The notes under the pieces were generated by a model. It worked only from the letters and a program-made list of their open reading frames with translations. It made no database searches and had not been told where the DNA came from. A program made the position numbers and the translations under genes. A stretch of DNA of 64,000 nucleotides, taken from the NCBI GenBank assembly GCA_020746995.1, contig JAGPXD010000001.1, positions 4,960,001-5,024,000 of the forward strand. The letters are read 5' to 3'. Positions 23,639-36,123 of the stretch are shown one piece after another. Origin of the DNA: Plectosphaerella cucumerina. Taxonomy: Eukaryota > Ascomycota > Sordariomycetes > Glomerellales > Plectosphaerellaceae. Each line of letters opens with the position of its first letter. Positions within the stretch are counted from its first letter, which is position 1.

Positions 23639-25320
23639 ATGTCGACCGACGACCCCAAGTACGACGACATCGACTCCGAGTCCGAGTCCGGCGAGTCCGT
23701 CCAGGACCACCAGGAGGAGGAGGAGGAGGCCCTGAAGCCCGCCCTCAAGCAGTCCTCCAACCCCGTCACCGCCGAGAGCACCATCCAGAGACCCCCCCTG
23801 CCTCCCCAGACGGACCCGAAAGACCTCGACGTCAAGACCCTGACCCCCCTGACGCCCGAGATTATCGCCCGCCAGGCCACCATCAACATTGGCACCATTG
23901 GCCACGTCGCCCACGGCAAGTCGACTGTCGTCAAGGCCATCTCCGGCGTCCAGACTGTCCGCTTCAAGAACGAGCTGATCAGGAACATCACCATCAAGCT
24001 TGGTTACGCCAACGCCAAGATCTACAAGTGCGACAACGAGGCGTGCCCCAGGCCGGGATGCTACAGGAGTTACAAGAGCGAGAAGGAGGTCGACCCGCCG
24101 TGCGAGCGCGAGGAGTGCGAGGGCACCTACAGACTTCTGCGCCATGTCTCGTGAGCTTCTCTCTCTCACTGATGGCATGATGAGGCGCCGAGCTCGAGGC
24201 CCCATGTCATGCCATAGCAAACGGGAAGATATGTGCTAACGTCCGCAGCTTCGTTGACTGCCCCGGTCACGACATTCTCATGAGCACCATGTTGTCGGGC
24301 GCCGCCGTCATGGACGCCGCCCTTCTCCTCATCGCAGGCAACGAAACCTGCCCCCAGCCCCAGACGTCGGAGCATTTGGCCGCCATCGAGATCATGAAGC
24401 TCGACAAGATCATCATCCTCCAGAACAAGGTCGACCTGATGAGGACCGAGGCCGCCCAGCAGCACTACCAGTCCATCCTCAAGTTCATCCGTGGCACCGT
24501 CGCCGGAAAGTCGCCCGTCATCCCCATCTCCGCCCAGCTCAAGTTCAACATTGACGCCGCCCTCGACGCCATCGTCAACACCATCCCCATCCCCGTCCGC
24601 GACTTCACCCTGGACCCCACCATGATCGTCATCCGCTCCTTCGACGTCAACAAGCCCGGTGCCGAGATCGAGGAGCTCAAGGGCGGTGTCGCCGGTGGCA
24701 GTATCCTGCACGGCGTCCTCAAGCTCGGCGACGAGATCGAGATCCGCCCCGGTATCGTCACCCGCGACGAGAAGGGCGCTCTCAAGTGCACCCCCATCTT
24801 CAGCCGCATCGTCACCCTCAATTCCGAGTTCAACGAGCTCAAGTACGCCGTGCCCGGCGGCCTCATCGGTGTCGGCACCCGCATCGACCCCACCCTCTGC
24901 CGTGCCGATCGTCTCGTCGGCTTCGTCCTCGGCCTCAAGGGACGCCTGCCCGAGATCTACAGCGAGATCGAGATCAACTTCTACCTGCTCAAGCGCCTGC
25001 TGGGTGTCCGCACCGCCGACGGCAAGCAGGCCAAGGTCGCCAAGCTCACCAAGAACGAGGTCATCATGGTCAACATTGGCTCCACCTCGACCGGCGCAAA
25101 GGTCGCCGCCATCAAGAACGACGCCGCCAAGCTTATCCTCACGAGCCCGGCCTGCACAAACATTGGCGAGAAGGTCGCGCTGTCGCGTCGTATCGAGAAG
25201 CACTGGCGTCTCATCGGTTGGGCCACTATTGCCGCGTAAGTTTCCCTGACTCTCCCTCCGGAAAAAACACAAACTAACTCCCTTCACAGCGGTGTCACGC
25301 TCGAGCCCAGCACGTCTTAG
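23639..25320 (+). CDS. GCD11: Translation initiation factor eIF2 gamma subunit
   Basis: Exons 23639-24150, 24249-25235 and 25290-25320 give 509 residues. After an acidic head (SESESGE, E-repeat) come the GTPase motifs: G1 GHVAHGKS near 88, G3 DCPGHD just after intron 1, G4 NKVD. Between G1 and G3 lies the eIF2-gamma zinc-ribbon insert (YKCDNEACPRPGC...PPCEREEC). Domains II and III follow, ending AGVTLEP. The product carries initiator Met-tRNA to the 40S subunit with GTP. The 97-nt intron 1 splits a Ser codon just before FVDCPG. The last exon codes only 10 residues. Confidence 0.96.
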
Positions 25321-25686
25321 ACGCTTCAGGAGACTCAACTCGGGATCTGGCGCAGGATAGAGGTAGAAAAATGCGGCCTTGGAGGCAGGTGTACAGAGTA
25401 GTCAAGATAATGACATGACTTTACGCATTACGCCGGCGCCGCGGTCTCTAGGGGGGCCGGATAGGGACTGGGACGGGGACATGTGCTGCGGGAGCAAAAC
25501 CCAAAACAGCCGGGATTTGCATGTGGAGGGGAGGCGGCCGAGAGGTGGAAGAAAGGGGGGCCCGTCATCTCACGAACAAGTTCTACGTAGCCGGCACGAA
25601 AAGGCAAGGCTCTTCGAGGCCCTCTGCCCTCTGCGTGTCATCTGTCCAAGAAATCCATTTTCATTTTCCATCCTGCCTCCCGCTGT
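25321..25686. other. Convergent 3' regions
   Basis: 366 bases between the eIF2-gamma stop (plus) and the stop of the acidic FDDF-motif gene (minus). It includes GGGG-rich patches near 25450 and 25555. No gene seen. Confidence 0.5.
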
Positions 25687-27548
25687 CTATTTTCTTGAAT
25701 TCCGGGCATGCTTGACCAGGTTCTCGATGACGCCTTCAAAGGCCTCGCGGTCGCCAATCTTCTCGTCTGTCTTCTTCTTCCAGTGCTCGAGGACCAATTT
25801 CGCTGTATCCTCCATTTCCTTGAGCCTCTTGATATGCGCATTGAGCTCGTCGTCCGTCATGCCGTCCAGAGCCTGGTCGGTGGTTGTTGCCAGCTGCCGC
25901 ACGGCCGCGAGGTCGAGCTCTGGCGCGGGCGGGGGCCCCTTCTTGCGACTGGACGTGCCGGGAGGTTTCGCGTTGCCCTTTGAATCGATGCTCGTGGTCG
26001 AGGCATTGGCATCCGTCTGGCGGAGGCGAGAAACTGACCGGGACTCGGTCGATGTGCGACGTGATCCGGAGTTCTTGCGGTGAAGCGAGGGCAGAACGAG
26101 CTTCTTCTGCTTGGAAGCGGGGAGGATCTCGTCGAGGTCGACGGGCACACCGAGAGAGACGAGGAATAGGCGGCGAATGCGGGAGCGGATCCAGTCGGGT
26201 GGTGCGAGGGGCGGGGGTGCCACCAGTTGCGACCACAGTGAGGCGCTTCGAGGTGTGGAGAAGACGGTGTTCTCTTTGGATAGCGGTGGAAGAGTGATGA
26301 GGTTGAGTTCGTCAGGCGGGAATAGGGAGTTGAGGTACGGATCCGCGACATCGAACACATCCTCGCTGTCAAGACCTTCGAAGTCGGGTATAGCCTATGA
26401 TAGGGGTCAGTTGATGTCACGGGCCAGGCGAAACTGTACAACTCACAAAGGGAAGCGTCGACGGAGGCATTGCCGGTGCTGCGACAGGTGCAGGCGCAGG
26501 CGGGGCTTCGGCCTCAGCCTCCTGGAAACCGTCCTCAAAGTCGTCAAAATCGGCATCGTCTCCGCCCTCTTCGAAGTCATCGAAATCGTCACCAAAGCCT
26601 TCATCGCCATCCTCGTCCTCGTCGTACTCGGCAGCTTCGGCGAAGGTTCCTGGGACGACCTTGTCATCATCGGCTTCCGTTGTGTCCTCTTCAGTGTCTT
26701 GCTCCGCGACTTGGGGAGTGGGCTGAACATCATCTTCTTCGGCTGTTGTGGGTTCTTGTTCATCGGCAACGGGAGATGCCAGGGTATCATCTTGTTGTGT
26801 GGTCGTGCTTTCGTCGACTTCGGCATTGGGAGGCACCTGGGCATCACCCTGCTGTGCTGTATCCACAGCGGCATCAACCTTGACCTCAGTCACGGAAGGC
26901 ACGTCCTCGACCTCATCTTCGGGCGAGGCAGCGCTAGACAGCACGGGGGAATCTACGGTGCTTCAGGTCAATATGATGTCATTTAGGAAAAAAAGCACAG
27001 CGATGGCTACTGCAGTTCAGTCCATACCGGTATTCTTGCCGCCCTGATCCTCCGCCTTGACTACCTCGTCAGCCTCAGCATCAGCCTTGCGCTTCTCCAG
27101 GAACTCCTCAGAGTGCGCTCCCACGGTACCCGAGGATTCCTCTACGACCGTCTTGGGGATGGGCTGGCCAGTGGGCGTCGAGGTGTCGGCGGAGGCCGTC
27201 TCGTCGGCGGACTCGGTGTCCTGGATGATGGCAATCTCGTCGGGCTCGGCATCCTCCACGCGCTTGCGGTATGCCTCAGTGCCAGGGACCTCGCCGTAGG
27301 ACGGCTCGGTGTCGACCCTCTCGACGCGGGTCTTGGGGATGGGCGACTGGGGCGCAGACTGGGCATCGGAGAAGTGGTCTTCGGACTCGGACGACTCGGC
27401 TGTGTGGAAGATTAAATTAGCAAAGGTAGGCAAAGATGGGGAGTGGTAGAGCGGCGGGCGAGGCTGAGCTGAACGTACCCAAGTCTTTGGCACCAGGGTC
27501 AAGGGTGCCGACTCGCTTTGGAGGCGACAGGGCATCGGCGTCGGTCAT
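25687..27548 (-). CDS. Acidic FDDF-motif protein, possibly AP-1 accessory factor Laa2-like
   Basis: Four exons on the minus strand, 27548-27479, 27399-27028, 26952-26447 and 26394-25687, give 551 residues with every join in frame. The first 300 residues are acidic and disordered with two similar segments (PIPKTRVER.. and PIPKTVVEE..). Two FDDF clusters (DDFDDFEEG, ADFDDFEDG) lie near 260-280. A conserved-looking block (WIRSRIRRLFLVSLGVPVDL then KQKKLVLPSL) near 375-420 precedes a C-terminal coiled coil. The layout recalls fungal DUF5102 proteins that include yeast Laa2, a partner of Laa1 and AP-1 in clathrin trafficking; FxDF-type motifs fit that role. This assignment is from memory of the family and moderate at best; the gene model is firmer. 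Confidence 0.78.
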
Positions 27549-28153
27549 GATGGGCAATCGATGATGACGTCTCGTAGGGAAATAGGTGTGACACGCGAGG
27601 CTGTTGTCAGGATGCCTCCTGATAGCACTGCCGGTAGACGTGGACAGATGTAGCCGTAGGAGATGGGGGGGCAGGGTTGAGATTATGTACGGTCGGACGT
27701 CCAGGGTTTCCAAGGATGTCGAGACGCCGATCTGAAGGTCTGTAGAGGTCGAGGCCCTGGTCGTGGCTTCGAGTCTGGGCTAAGACAAGGATGGACGGAG
27801 GAGCTCCAGTGGAGATCGAGACTCTCGGCAGGTACTGCCACGGGAATAGGTCTCATTATGTCAGCACCAGCATCCCTTGGCTCTTGCCGTTCTTTGAACA
27901 TCACCACGCTGCTCCTCCAAACTGCAAAAACACAGCACAAGTTATGCGACACACACCTCAAATTCGACAAAACGAGGTGTGCACTCCTTTCCACTGCCAT
28001 CGGAGCAATGAAAGAGACAGCGATGCATCTTCAGGCTTGGGGCCACTTTCGACTACACAATGTTCCCACGCTGCTATTCAAACGCGGAATTATCAAATGA
28101 AATATCACAAATAAACACGTCAAGCCCGCCTTTTCTTTTCTACCAGATGGCTG
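27549..28153. other. Left border of the PKS cluster: promoter of the FDDF gene and PKS 3' region
   Basis: 605 bases between the start of a minus-strand housekeeping gene and the stop of the PKS. The part next to the PKS (about 27890-28140) is AT-richer and likely the PKS 3' UTR. No gene or repeat seen. Confidence 0.5.
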
Positions 28154-31100
28154 CTACGTAGTCTTCAACAACTCGCTCCTGCCAGCCACCAAGGCCGCAA
28201 ATTCGACCAACGAAGGTGTCTGCAGAATCTCAAAGACGCTGACCTTGCTCTTGGCCGCCGTCCCGAGCCAGTTGCGCAGTTCGACGGCAACCAGCGAGTC
28301 GACACCATAGTGGCTCATGGGCATGGCCCGGTCAATCTCGCTGGACACGAGATGGAACACCTCGGCCATCTTGGCCGCCAGCGCGTCGGCGATGACCTTG
28401 GCCGCCCCCGCCACGCCTCCCACCCCCGGGCTACACAGCTTCTGCGTCAGTGCGAACGACGAGTTCTCTTCTCCCGCGCCGCCCGAGCCGCCGGCTACGT
28501 CGACCTTGCGGAGAGACCTCGCCAGGCGGAGCGTGCCGAAGCGCCTGTCGCGGCGAAGTGTTGACTCAGCTGGCATGTCGTCCCAGCTTGCCAGACAAGT
28601 AACGACTTGGCTGTCGTCTGGCGACGCCCGCAGAGGATGACGAACTGCATCCTCGACGAGGCGCAGGAGGTGATCTAGGGCGAGAGGTGCGCCGACGCCT
28701 CCGTTTCTGAGCGAGGTCTCGATGATCTGCTTCTTGTAGTCCGAAGCCTCGGCCACGAAACCGACGCTATCGACGATGCCCAGGTCGATGGAGACAGCAG
28801 GCAGTCCCCGCGCCGTGCGGTAACGCGCGAGGGCATCCTGGAAGGCATTGCCGGCGTTGTAGTTGGCCTGTGACGGGCTGCCGAAAATGCCTGCCGTTGA
28901 GCTCATCATGATGAAGAAGGACAAGCCGGCCAGGTGCTTGTGAAGGTTCATGGTTCCCGCAACCTTGGGAAGGACTGCGTGCTGCCACTGCTCGAACGTC
29001 ATGCGCTCGATGACCGTGTCGTCGAGCACCATGGCTGTGGTCAAAACGCCCTTGATGGGAGGCAGACCTGCCTGCTCGCACCCACTGATCAGGCTGAGCA
29101 AGCTGGCCTCATCAGCAACGTCACAGTTGCGGACAAGCACCTTGCAGCCGTCCGCACCGAGCGACTGCACCAGAGACGGCGTGTCTCGGTGGCTCTCGGC
29201 GTTTCGCGAGGTGACAACAAGGTTTCGCGCTCCCTTCTGTGCCATCCAGGTCGCAACTGCTCGCCCGATACCGGTCACGCCGCCCACGATCATGTACGTG
29301 CTCTCCGGGTCGAGACAGACTGCGCGCGGCTGCGTGATAACCTTCACCTGCGCATCAGGCGTTGGGACCACGATGAACTTGCCCATGTGCGTGCCGTGCT
29401 GAAGCTGGCGCAGAGGCTTCTCCATCTCCGCGATACTGTAGACGTGGACGGGAGACACCGTCTTGACGGTGCCCTCGGAGATGAGTCGCAGGGACGCCTC
29501 GAGCGCGGCCCGGTAAACGTCCTTCTTGTATGCAGCAAGGGACAGGATGTCAACGCCCGAGATGGTGGCGCACCGGCTGAAAGGCGACATATCCAGGTGG
29601 CGGCCGTTCTGCATGTCGACCTTGCCAATCTCGATGAAGCGTCCGAACCGCGCCATGCACTCCCAGCCGGCCTTGAGCAGAGGGCCGGCGAGACAGTTGA
29701 GGAGCACATCGACGCCCTGACCTGTCGTCGCGGACATGACGGCGGGCGCGAAGCTTGGGTCGCGGCTTGAAAAGATGTGCGAGGGGTCGATCTGATACCT
29801 CTCGATGAGCATGTCGCGCTTCTCCTCGGTGCTGCACGTCACATAGATGACGGCGCCCAGGTGCTTCGCCAGCATGATGGCCGCCTGGCCAACGCCTCCG
29901 GTGCCGGCGTGGATCAGGATCGACTCGCCCCTCGACAGCCGCGCAATGTTGACCAGCGAGTGGTATACGGTGATGTAGATGGTCGGCACCGATGCCGCCT
30001 CTTCGAACGAGATGTTCTCAGGGATCTTGGCCACATCCTCCCATCCGGTCCTCACGCAGTTGGTGATGTGGCCCCAGCCGGCGCCACAGACCCTATCACC
30101 GACCTTGAGTCCTGAGTTTTCCGTGTCAGGTCCGAGCCGGCTGACGACGCCGCACATCTCTGAGTAGACGAGGCCATCCTCGGCGACCTGGCCCAAGGCA
30201 ACCATGACGTCGCGGAAGTTGAGGCCAAAGGCCTTGGGCTCGACCTCGATCATACCGCTCTCGAGGCCCTCGGAGAACCTGAAGTCGTCGGTGAAGTAGG
30301 CGTCGCTCAAAACACCCGTCTTGCCGCTCTCCCAGTCGAGGACGCGGCGGGGCTGGTTGAACGGCTGGAGCTCTGGCCGCGCCGAAACGGCCGTCTTGCT
30401 TGCCGCATCGTCCGTCTTCGCGTCGTAATAGACACGGGACATGTGCAGCTCCCCGTCAATGACCTTGTACTCGCTCTCCGCCTGGAAGGGGTCGATGGCG
30501 TCGCTGAACTCCTGTGTAAGGACATGGGCAATGAACCGAACTTGATTGACATCCCACGGCTGCTCCTCAAAGTCCAGGTGCACGCTGTGTTGGGTCTGGT
30601 CCTCGCTGCGCAGCGTCCTCAGCAGACCCACGGATTGAGCGTATAGGGGCTTCTGGTCTTGGTCGCTGCCGGCACCGCTGCTGCTTAGCCATAGGATGCC
30701 GCGGCATGTCACCAGCAGGTGGCGGATCTGCTCGAAAGAAGCGCTGTCCATGGTCGACAGGAACGGCGTGCCCATCTCGCCAGTGAAGATGCATAGCCTT
30801 CCGTCAACCTGCGCCTCGGAAATGCTCTGGACTTGCGGCTGAGAACCCGTGGCCTCGACGATTGCCTGGACGAGGCGAACCAGCCATTCCTGCGGGGGTG
30901 GCGTGCCGGCGTGGACGATGGAAATGCCGCCACTGATGGGTCCTGCAATCTCGACAGCAGAGCCCTTGTTGCTGCTGACGATGACACTCGCAGACCGGAG
31001 GTCCTGGTTGCTCAGATCGGGTACCTCAAAGTCGATGCCGCTGAAGCCTGTATCCTTCAGGACGGCATCCCAAGTCTCAAGGGTTGCAAGAGGACTTGAC

Positions 31101-34100
31101 TGCCTGTGCGGCTCCTCACCGAGCCACCAGCCTGGCGTGGTGCCGAAGATGACCTGCGCCTCGAGATCATCGCGCGTCTGTTCCAGCATGATGAGCTTGC
31201 CATCGGGCTTGAGGAGCTTTCTGACGTTTGACATGGTTGTGGAGAGGGACTTGGTGGCATGGAGGACGGCCGATGCCACGACAAAGTCGTATGAGCCGAG
31301 CTCGATGCCTTGCGCCTCCGGGTCTGACCCGATGTCCAGCTTGGCGAAATCCATGGACGGAACCCATGCGGCAAACTTTTGCCGGGCAGCCTCGAAGAAA
31401 CCCGAGGAAATGTCAGTGTAGGTGTAGTGGCCGAGGAGACTGCCTCCCATGCCTTCCTCTGCGCGGGCCGCAAAAGCTTCCAGCACGACGCCGCTGGCAC
31501 CACCCGTTCCGGCACCAATCTCGAGCACACGAGCACCAGGGCGCTTGACGGCAAAGAGGTCGACGACCTTGTGGAGGTGGGAGTACAGCCTTTGGAAGGC
31601 CGGCACATCCATGTAAAAGTCGTTGAGAAGGTTGTCGGCCATCATGAGCTCCAGAGGCGTGATCTCGCCCCGGACAATCTCGGGCAGCTTCGCGCCGACG
31701 CGGCAGAGAAGGCGCGTGGTGGGAGTTCCTTGGGCAAGCTCGTCGATGAGCATCTGCTTCATTCCCCTGCTGGCTTTGTGCCAGACGCGGCTGCCAGGAC
31801 CAAGCTCGCCGCGCTTGCCCTGCTCGACGATGTCGCCCATCCACTTGACGTAGCGCTTGTGATGCCATTCGCGAGCCTCGACAGCCTCGGCACTGTCGGA
31901 AGCGAGTGCCGTCAGCGCGTCGCAAATGAGATAGTACGACGCCTTGGTGCACTTTGTCATCATCTCCACGTCCGCGGGGCTTGCAGGGACGGGCATTGAC
32001 TCGCGGACTGCTTTTGGGAGACCATTGAGGATATCGAGCTCCCAGCGGCTCTTAAAACAGACGCGGGGGCCCTTGTTGGCATCGTTGCCGAAGCCCCTTT
32101 CCACGGCTTGGACGTAGAAGCCTCGGATCTGCACAAAGTCGCACGTGCCAGCCACCTTGTCGTCAACATCCTCGTCGGCGTTCAGAACACTAATATCGGT
32201 GGTAGATCCGTGCTTGTCCGACTTGACAAGGTGTGTGAGGGCTTGGAGCTTGTCCCCAGCCTGCCTCTTGAGGCTCCTGGGCACGAACATGGAGCGAATG
32301 GAGCGCGGAAGCATCATGGTTCCACTGTCCTGCTGGAGCTGGGCAACGTCGACGTATGCCGCTTGAATGATAGAGTCCAGTGTGGCGGGGTGAAGGACAT
32401 AATTCTGTTCAACCTCGGCGGCACGGCTAACCGAGAGGTTGGTGATGGCACGCGACCCGGAAGCGCGGCTGTCGATGAAGTTTTGGAAGACAGGGCCATG
32501 GTACAGACCCACGTCACGGAGGCTCTTGAAGAAATTCTCGATGTCGACCTGTCTGACTGTGGAAGAAGTCTCTTCGCCGAAGAAGGTTGTTTCATTGGGC
32601 TTGGCTTCGGTTGTTGCCGTGGCCGCTCTGACGGCGTTTGACATCTCCACGGCGACACCACCCTTGCAGTGGGTGACCCAGGCCTCGGAACCTGCCCCGG
32701 CGGCAAGTGAGGACAGCTCAAAGTCATACCAGCCCTTGTGGTCAAGCTCCTTCTCGCTGCAGGGACGGAGTACGAGCATGACCTCGACGCCGACTGACGA
32801 CTCGGGGATCGTGAGAGCGTTCATGATGTCGACATCTCTCAAGCGGTAGCCTCGGACGAGGTCCTCAGACGAGCTCGTCAGAAGGCGGACTGCCTCGATG
32901 GCCATAGCCACATAAGCGGCACCGGGCAGCACAACACGTGTTTCGACACGGTGGTCGGCAAGCCAAGGCACCTCGCTCACGCGCAGGAAGTTGCGCCAGG
33001 CAAACGTAGACCCGTCGCCGCCGTGGACTGGCGTACCCAGCAACTCGTGCGGCTGCGTCTTGTCGAAGCGACTCTCGCGGCTTGCGCGCGGTTCGATCCA
33101 GTAGGATGTCGCATGGTTCCAAGCATACGAGGGTAGGTCCTCGATAAACGGGTATTTGCCGGAAGAGGGCGCCTCGTAGAGATTGACGCCGCTCAGGGAG
33201 ACGGGATAGCCCTGGCGGAGGAGCTCGCAGGCCGCTTCCTGTATGGTTGCCGTCGCGTCTGTGTTTCGCTTGAGGCAAGATGCGTACGGCAGGCTTCTGG
33301 TGCCGAGGATGGATCGAATGGGGCCAGACAAGGTGCTATGCGCACCAATCTCCAGGAGAACATCGACAGAGCTGATCATGTTCCCGAAAGCCTCGGAGAA
33401 CAGAACGGGGCTCACCAGGTTGCGTACCCAGTGCTCAGGGGTAGTAAGCGCGGCGGCGGCATCCTCCAGGACCTGGCCGGCCACCGGCGAGGAGAAGACG
33501 ACATCCCGACGGTTCTGAGCATCGCTTGACTCGCCTGGAAGGATGGCTGCAAGGGCCTCGGTGTATGCCTGAGCCATGTGTTGCATGTGGTGGGAATGGT
33601 ACGCAAGCGGAACCTTGAGCTTCCTTGCAAAGATGCCGTCGCTTTTGAGGCGAGCCGCGACCTTTTCCAGGGCATCGAGGTCTCCCGAAAGGGTTACACT
33701 GTCGGCGCTGTTGACGCAGGCAACAACGACGCCAGGGATATCGGCGAGGTAGGCTTTGGCTGCCTCGGCGCCTAGGCCAGCGGCCACCATGCCTCCTGCC
33801 AGGGCGAGGCGCTCCTGGTACTCGAGCGCGAGTCTGCCGCGATGGTAGACGACGCCCAGAGCCTGGCGGAAGGACAAGATACCGGCAGAGTAGGCGGCAG
33901 CAATCTCACCGCTCGAGTGGCTAGTGACGGCGGAGGGGAAGACGCCCCATGCGCTGAGGAGATCCACGAGGCACAGCTGAAGAGCCACATTGATTGGCTG
34001 GCTGATGTTTGTCTCGTGGACGCGTGTTGTTTTGTCGTCACGATGCAGCTCCTCGCGCAACGACCAGGTGGCGCCGTAGTCCTCGCGCAGGATGCGATCC

Positions 34101-36123
34101 GCCTCATCAACCGAGGCCGCGAAGACGGGGTACGAGGCGAAGAGCTCTCGGCCCATGGCATGCCACTGGGCACCCTGGCCGTTGAACACGAAGCCGATCC
34201 GGGGCTTTTTCGTGCCATGGGCAGGCTTCGCGCCGGCCTTGACCTGCTCGAGCTTGGCGGCGAGTTCCTTGAGGCTGCTGGCACGAACGGCAGCCACGCA
34301 GGGGAAGCGCGAACGCCGCTCCGAGAGGGAATATGCGAGACTTTCCGGGGTCAGGGCGGGCTTCGTCTCTTTAGCAGCCTTGTCTTCGAGGGCTTGCTTG
34401 AGGTAGTCGGCATGGTTGGCAACCATCCCTTGCGCGGCTGCCGCATCCTTGGCGCTCAGAAGGTAGACGAGGCTGCGGTCACCTTTGCTCTCTGAAGAGC
34501 AAGCAACAACCTGACCCTGAGATTCATGGAGAGTGCTACTCTCGAGGATGACATGGCTGTTTGATCCGCCATAACTGAGGTAAGAAGTGTCAGTGAGACA
34601 TATTTGCTAACGGCCGTCTGCATGTAGTACTCACCCAAAGTTGTTGACTGAGGCCCTGAGGGGTTTGCCCTCAGGCCAGTCCATCAGGCTCGTGGGCACG
34701 GCGACATTCCACTCTTGGATCGGGATCTTTGGGTTGTTGTTGATGTAATTGAGGTTAGGGGCGATCTTTGCGTTCTTGAGGGAGAAGACGGTCTTGATGA
34801 CGGCAGCGATGCCGCTGACGGGTTCCGTGTGGCCGACATTCGTTTTCACTGAACCGACGTAGACGGGCTCGCCAGCAGGACGACTCTGACCGAAAGTCTG
34901 AGCGATGGCCTCAGCCTCGATGGGGTCTCCCACTGCCGTGCCGGTCATGTGTGCCTCGACGTAGCCAGTCTGGGCCAGGTCGAGGCCGGCACGGGCATAG
35001 CACTCGCGGATGAGGGTCCTCTGGGCCTCCATCGAGGGCGACGTGATTGTGGTGGTCTTGCCGTCCTGGTTGACGCCGATTTGTCTGATGACGGCGTGGA
35101 CATTGTTGCCGTCACGCAGAGCATCATCGAGGGGCTTTAGGATAAGGGTGCCAACGCCCTCACCACGGCCGTAACCGTGGGCCCTATCATCCCACGCGAA
35201 GCACTTGCCCTCGGGACCGAGTACTCTGCAGGCCATGGTCAGCACCAAGTCGCGCACACACTGGATATTGGCAACTCACCCCTGCTGGGCCATGACCGCG
35301 AGCATCTCACGGTTCAGCATGACCTCCGAGCCGCCAGCAATGGCAACATCAGCGTCGCCGGCGTAGATGGACTGGCACGCCTGATGAACGGCGGTAAGAC
35401 CGGAAGAGCAGCCCGTGTCAATGGTGACGCTGGGGCCGCGCAAGTCGTAAAAGTGGGAGATGCGGTTCGCCAGCATGGCGGTACCATTGCCGGTGATGAA
35501 GGAGATGGGCAGTGTCTCCGGATCCCGCATCTGCAAATCGTAAAAGTCCTTGGCATAAGTGCCCGCGAAGACGGACGTCCTGGAGCCGGCGAACTGATCG
35601 ATGGGGATGCCGGCTGCATGGCGGTTTAAGGGGTGTGGCTCAAGACATGGGATTCTTTGACTGACCTTGCTCAGTGGCCTCGTAAACGGACTCGAGGAGA
35701 AGCCTGACTTGGGGATCCATACTCTGCAGATGATCAGTATCGAACGTCCTGAGATCGCGGCAGAAGACAACTCACACTGGCCACGTCGGCTGAAAAGTTG
35801 AAGAAGGCGGCGTCAAAGAGCGAGATGTCCTCCTTGAGGAAGTATCCTCCAGCGGGGAAGTCCTGCATGGACGTCAGAGACGTGTCTACAACCTCGTTGA
35901 AGACGACAGGTCAACTCACCTTCGTGTTTCTCGTCTCGAAGCGCTCCGCGGGGATCGGCGACCATCCATCGCTTCCCGAGGCGCAAAGGTCCCAGAGCTT
36001 CGAGGCCGATGTCACGCCTCCACCAAAGCGGCAGCTCATGCCAATGATGGCAATGGGCCTTGAGGGTCTTGTCGACCCGGCCGGCTTGTCACCGACCACG
36101 GGGGCGTCACTGAAAGATGGCAT
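28154..36123 (-). CDS. Highly reducing type I polyketide synthase (KS-AT-DH-cMT-ER-KR-ACP)
   Basis: Six exons on the minus strand, 36123-35920, 35862-35776, 35723-35666, 35613-35280, 35225-34635 and 34574-28154, give 2564 residues with no frame break. KS: catalytic Cys in DTGCSSG near 183, His in EAHMTGT near 321. AT: GQGAQW near 560, nucleophile in SHSSGE near 645. DH: catalytic His in LADHRVETRVVLPGAAY near 963. C-methyltransferase: LEIGAGTGG near 1443. ER: HAGTGGVGQAA near 1980. KR: GGVTGIGRA near 2190 with SQANYNAGN downstream. ACP: YGVDSLVAVEL near 2517. No thioesterase or reductase follows. It should make a fully reduced, alpha-methylated chain; length and product are unknown. Introns (52-60 nt) cluster in the KS region. 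Confidence 0.95.

Noticed and set aside
24166..25338. 390-codon minus-strand frame opposite eIF2-gamma
   Set aside because: Antisense shadow of a highly conserved gene.
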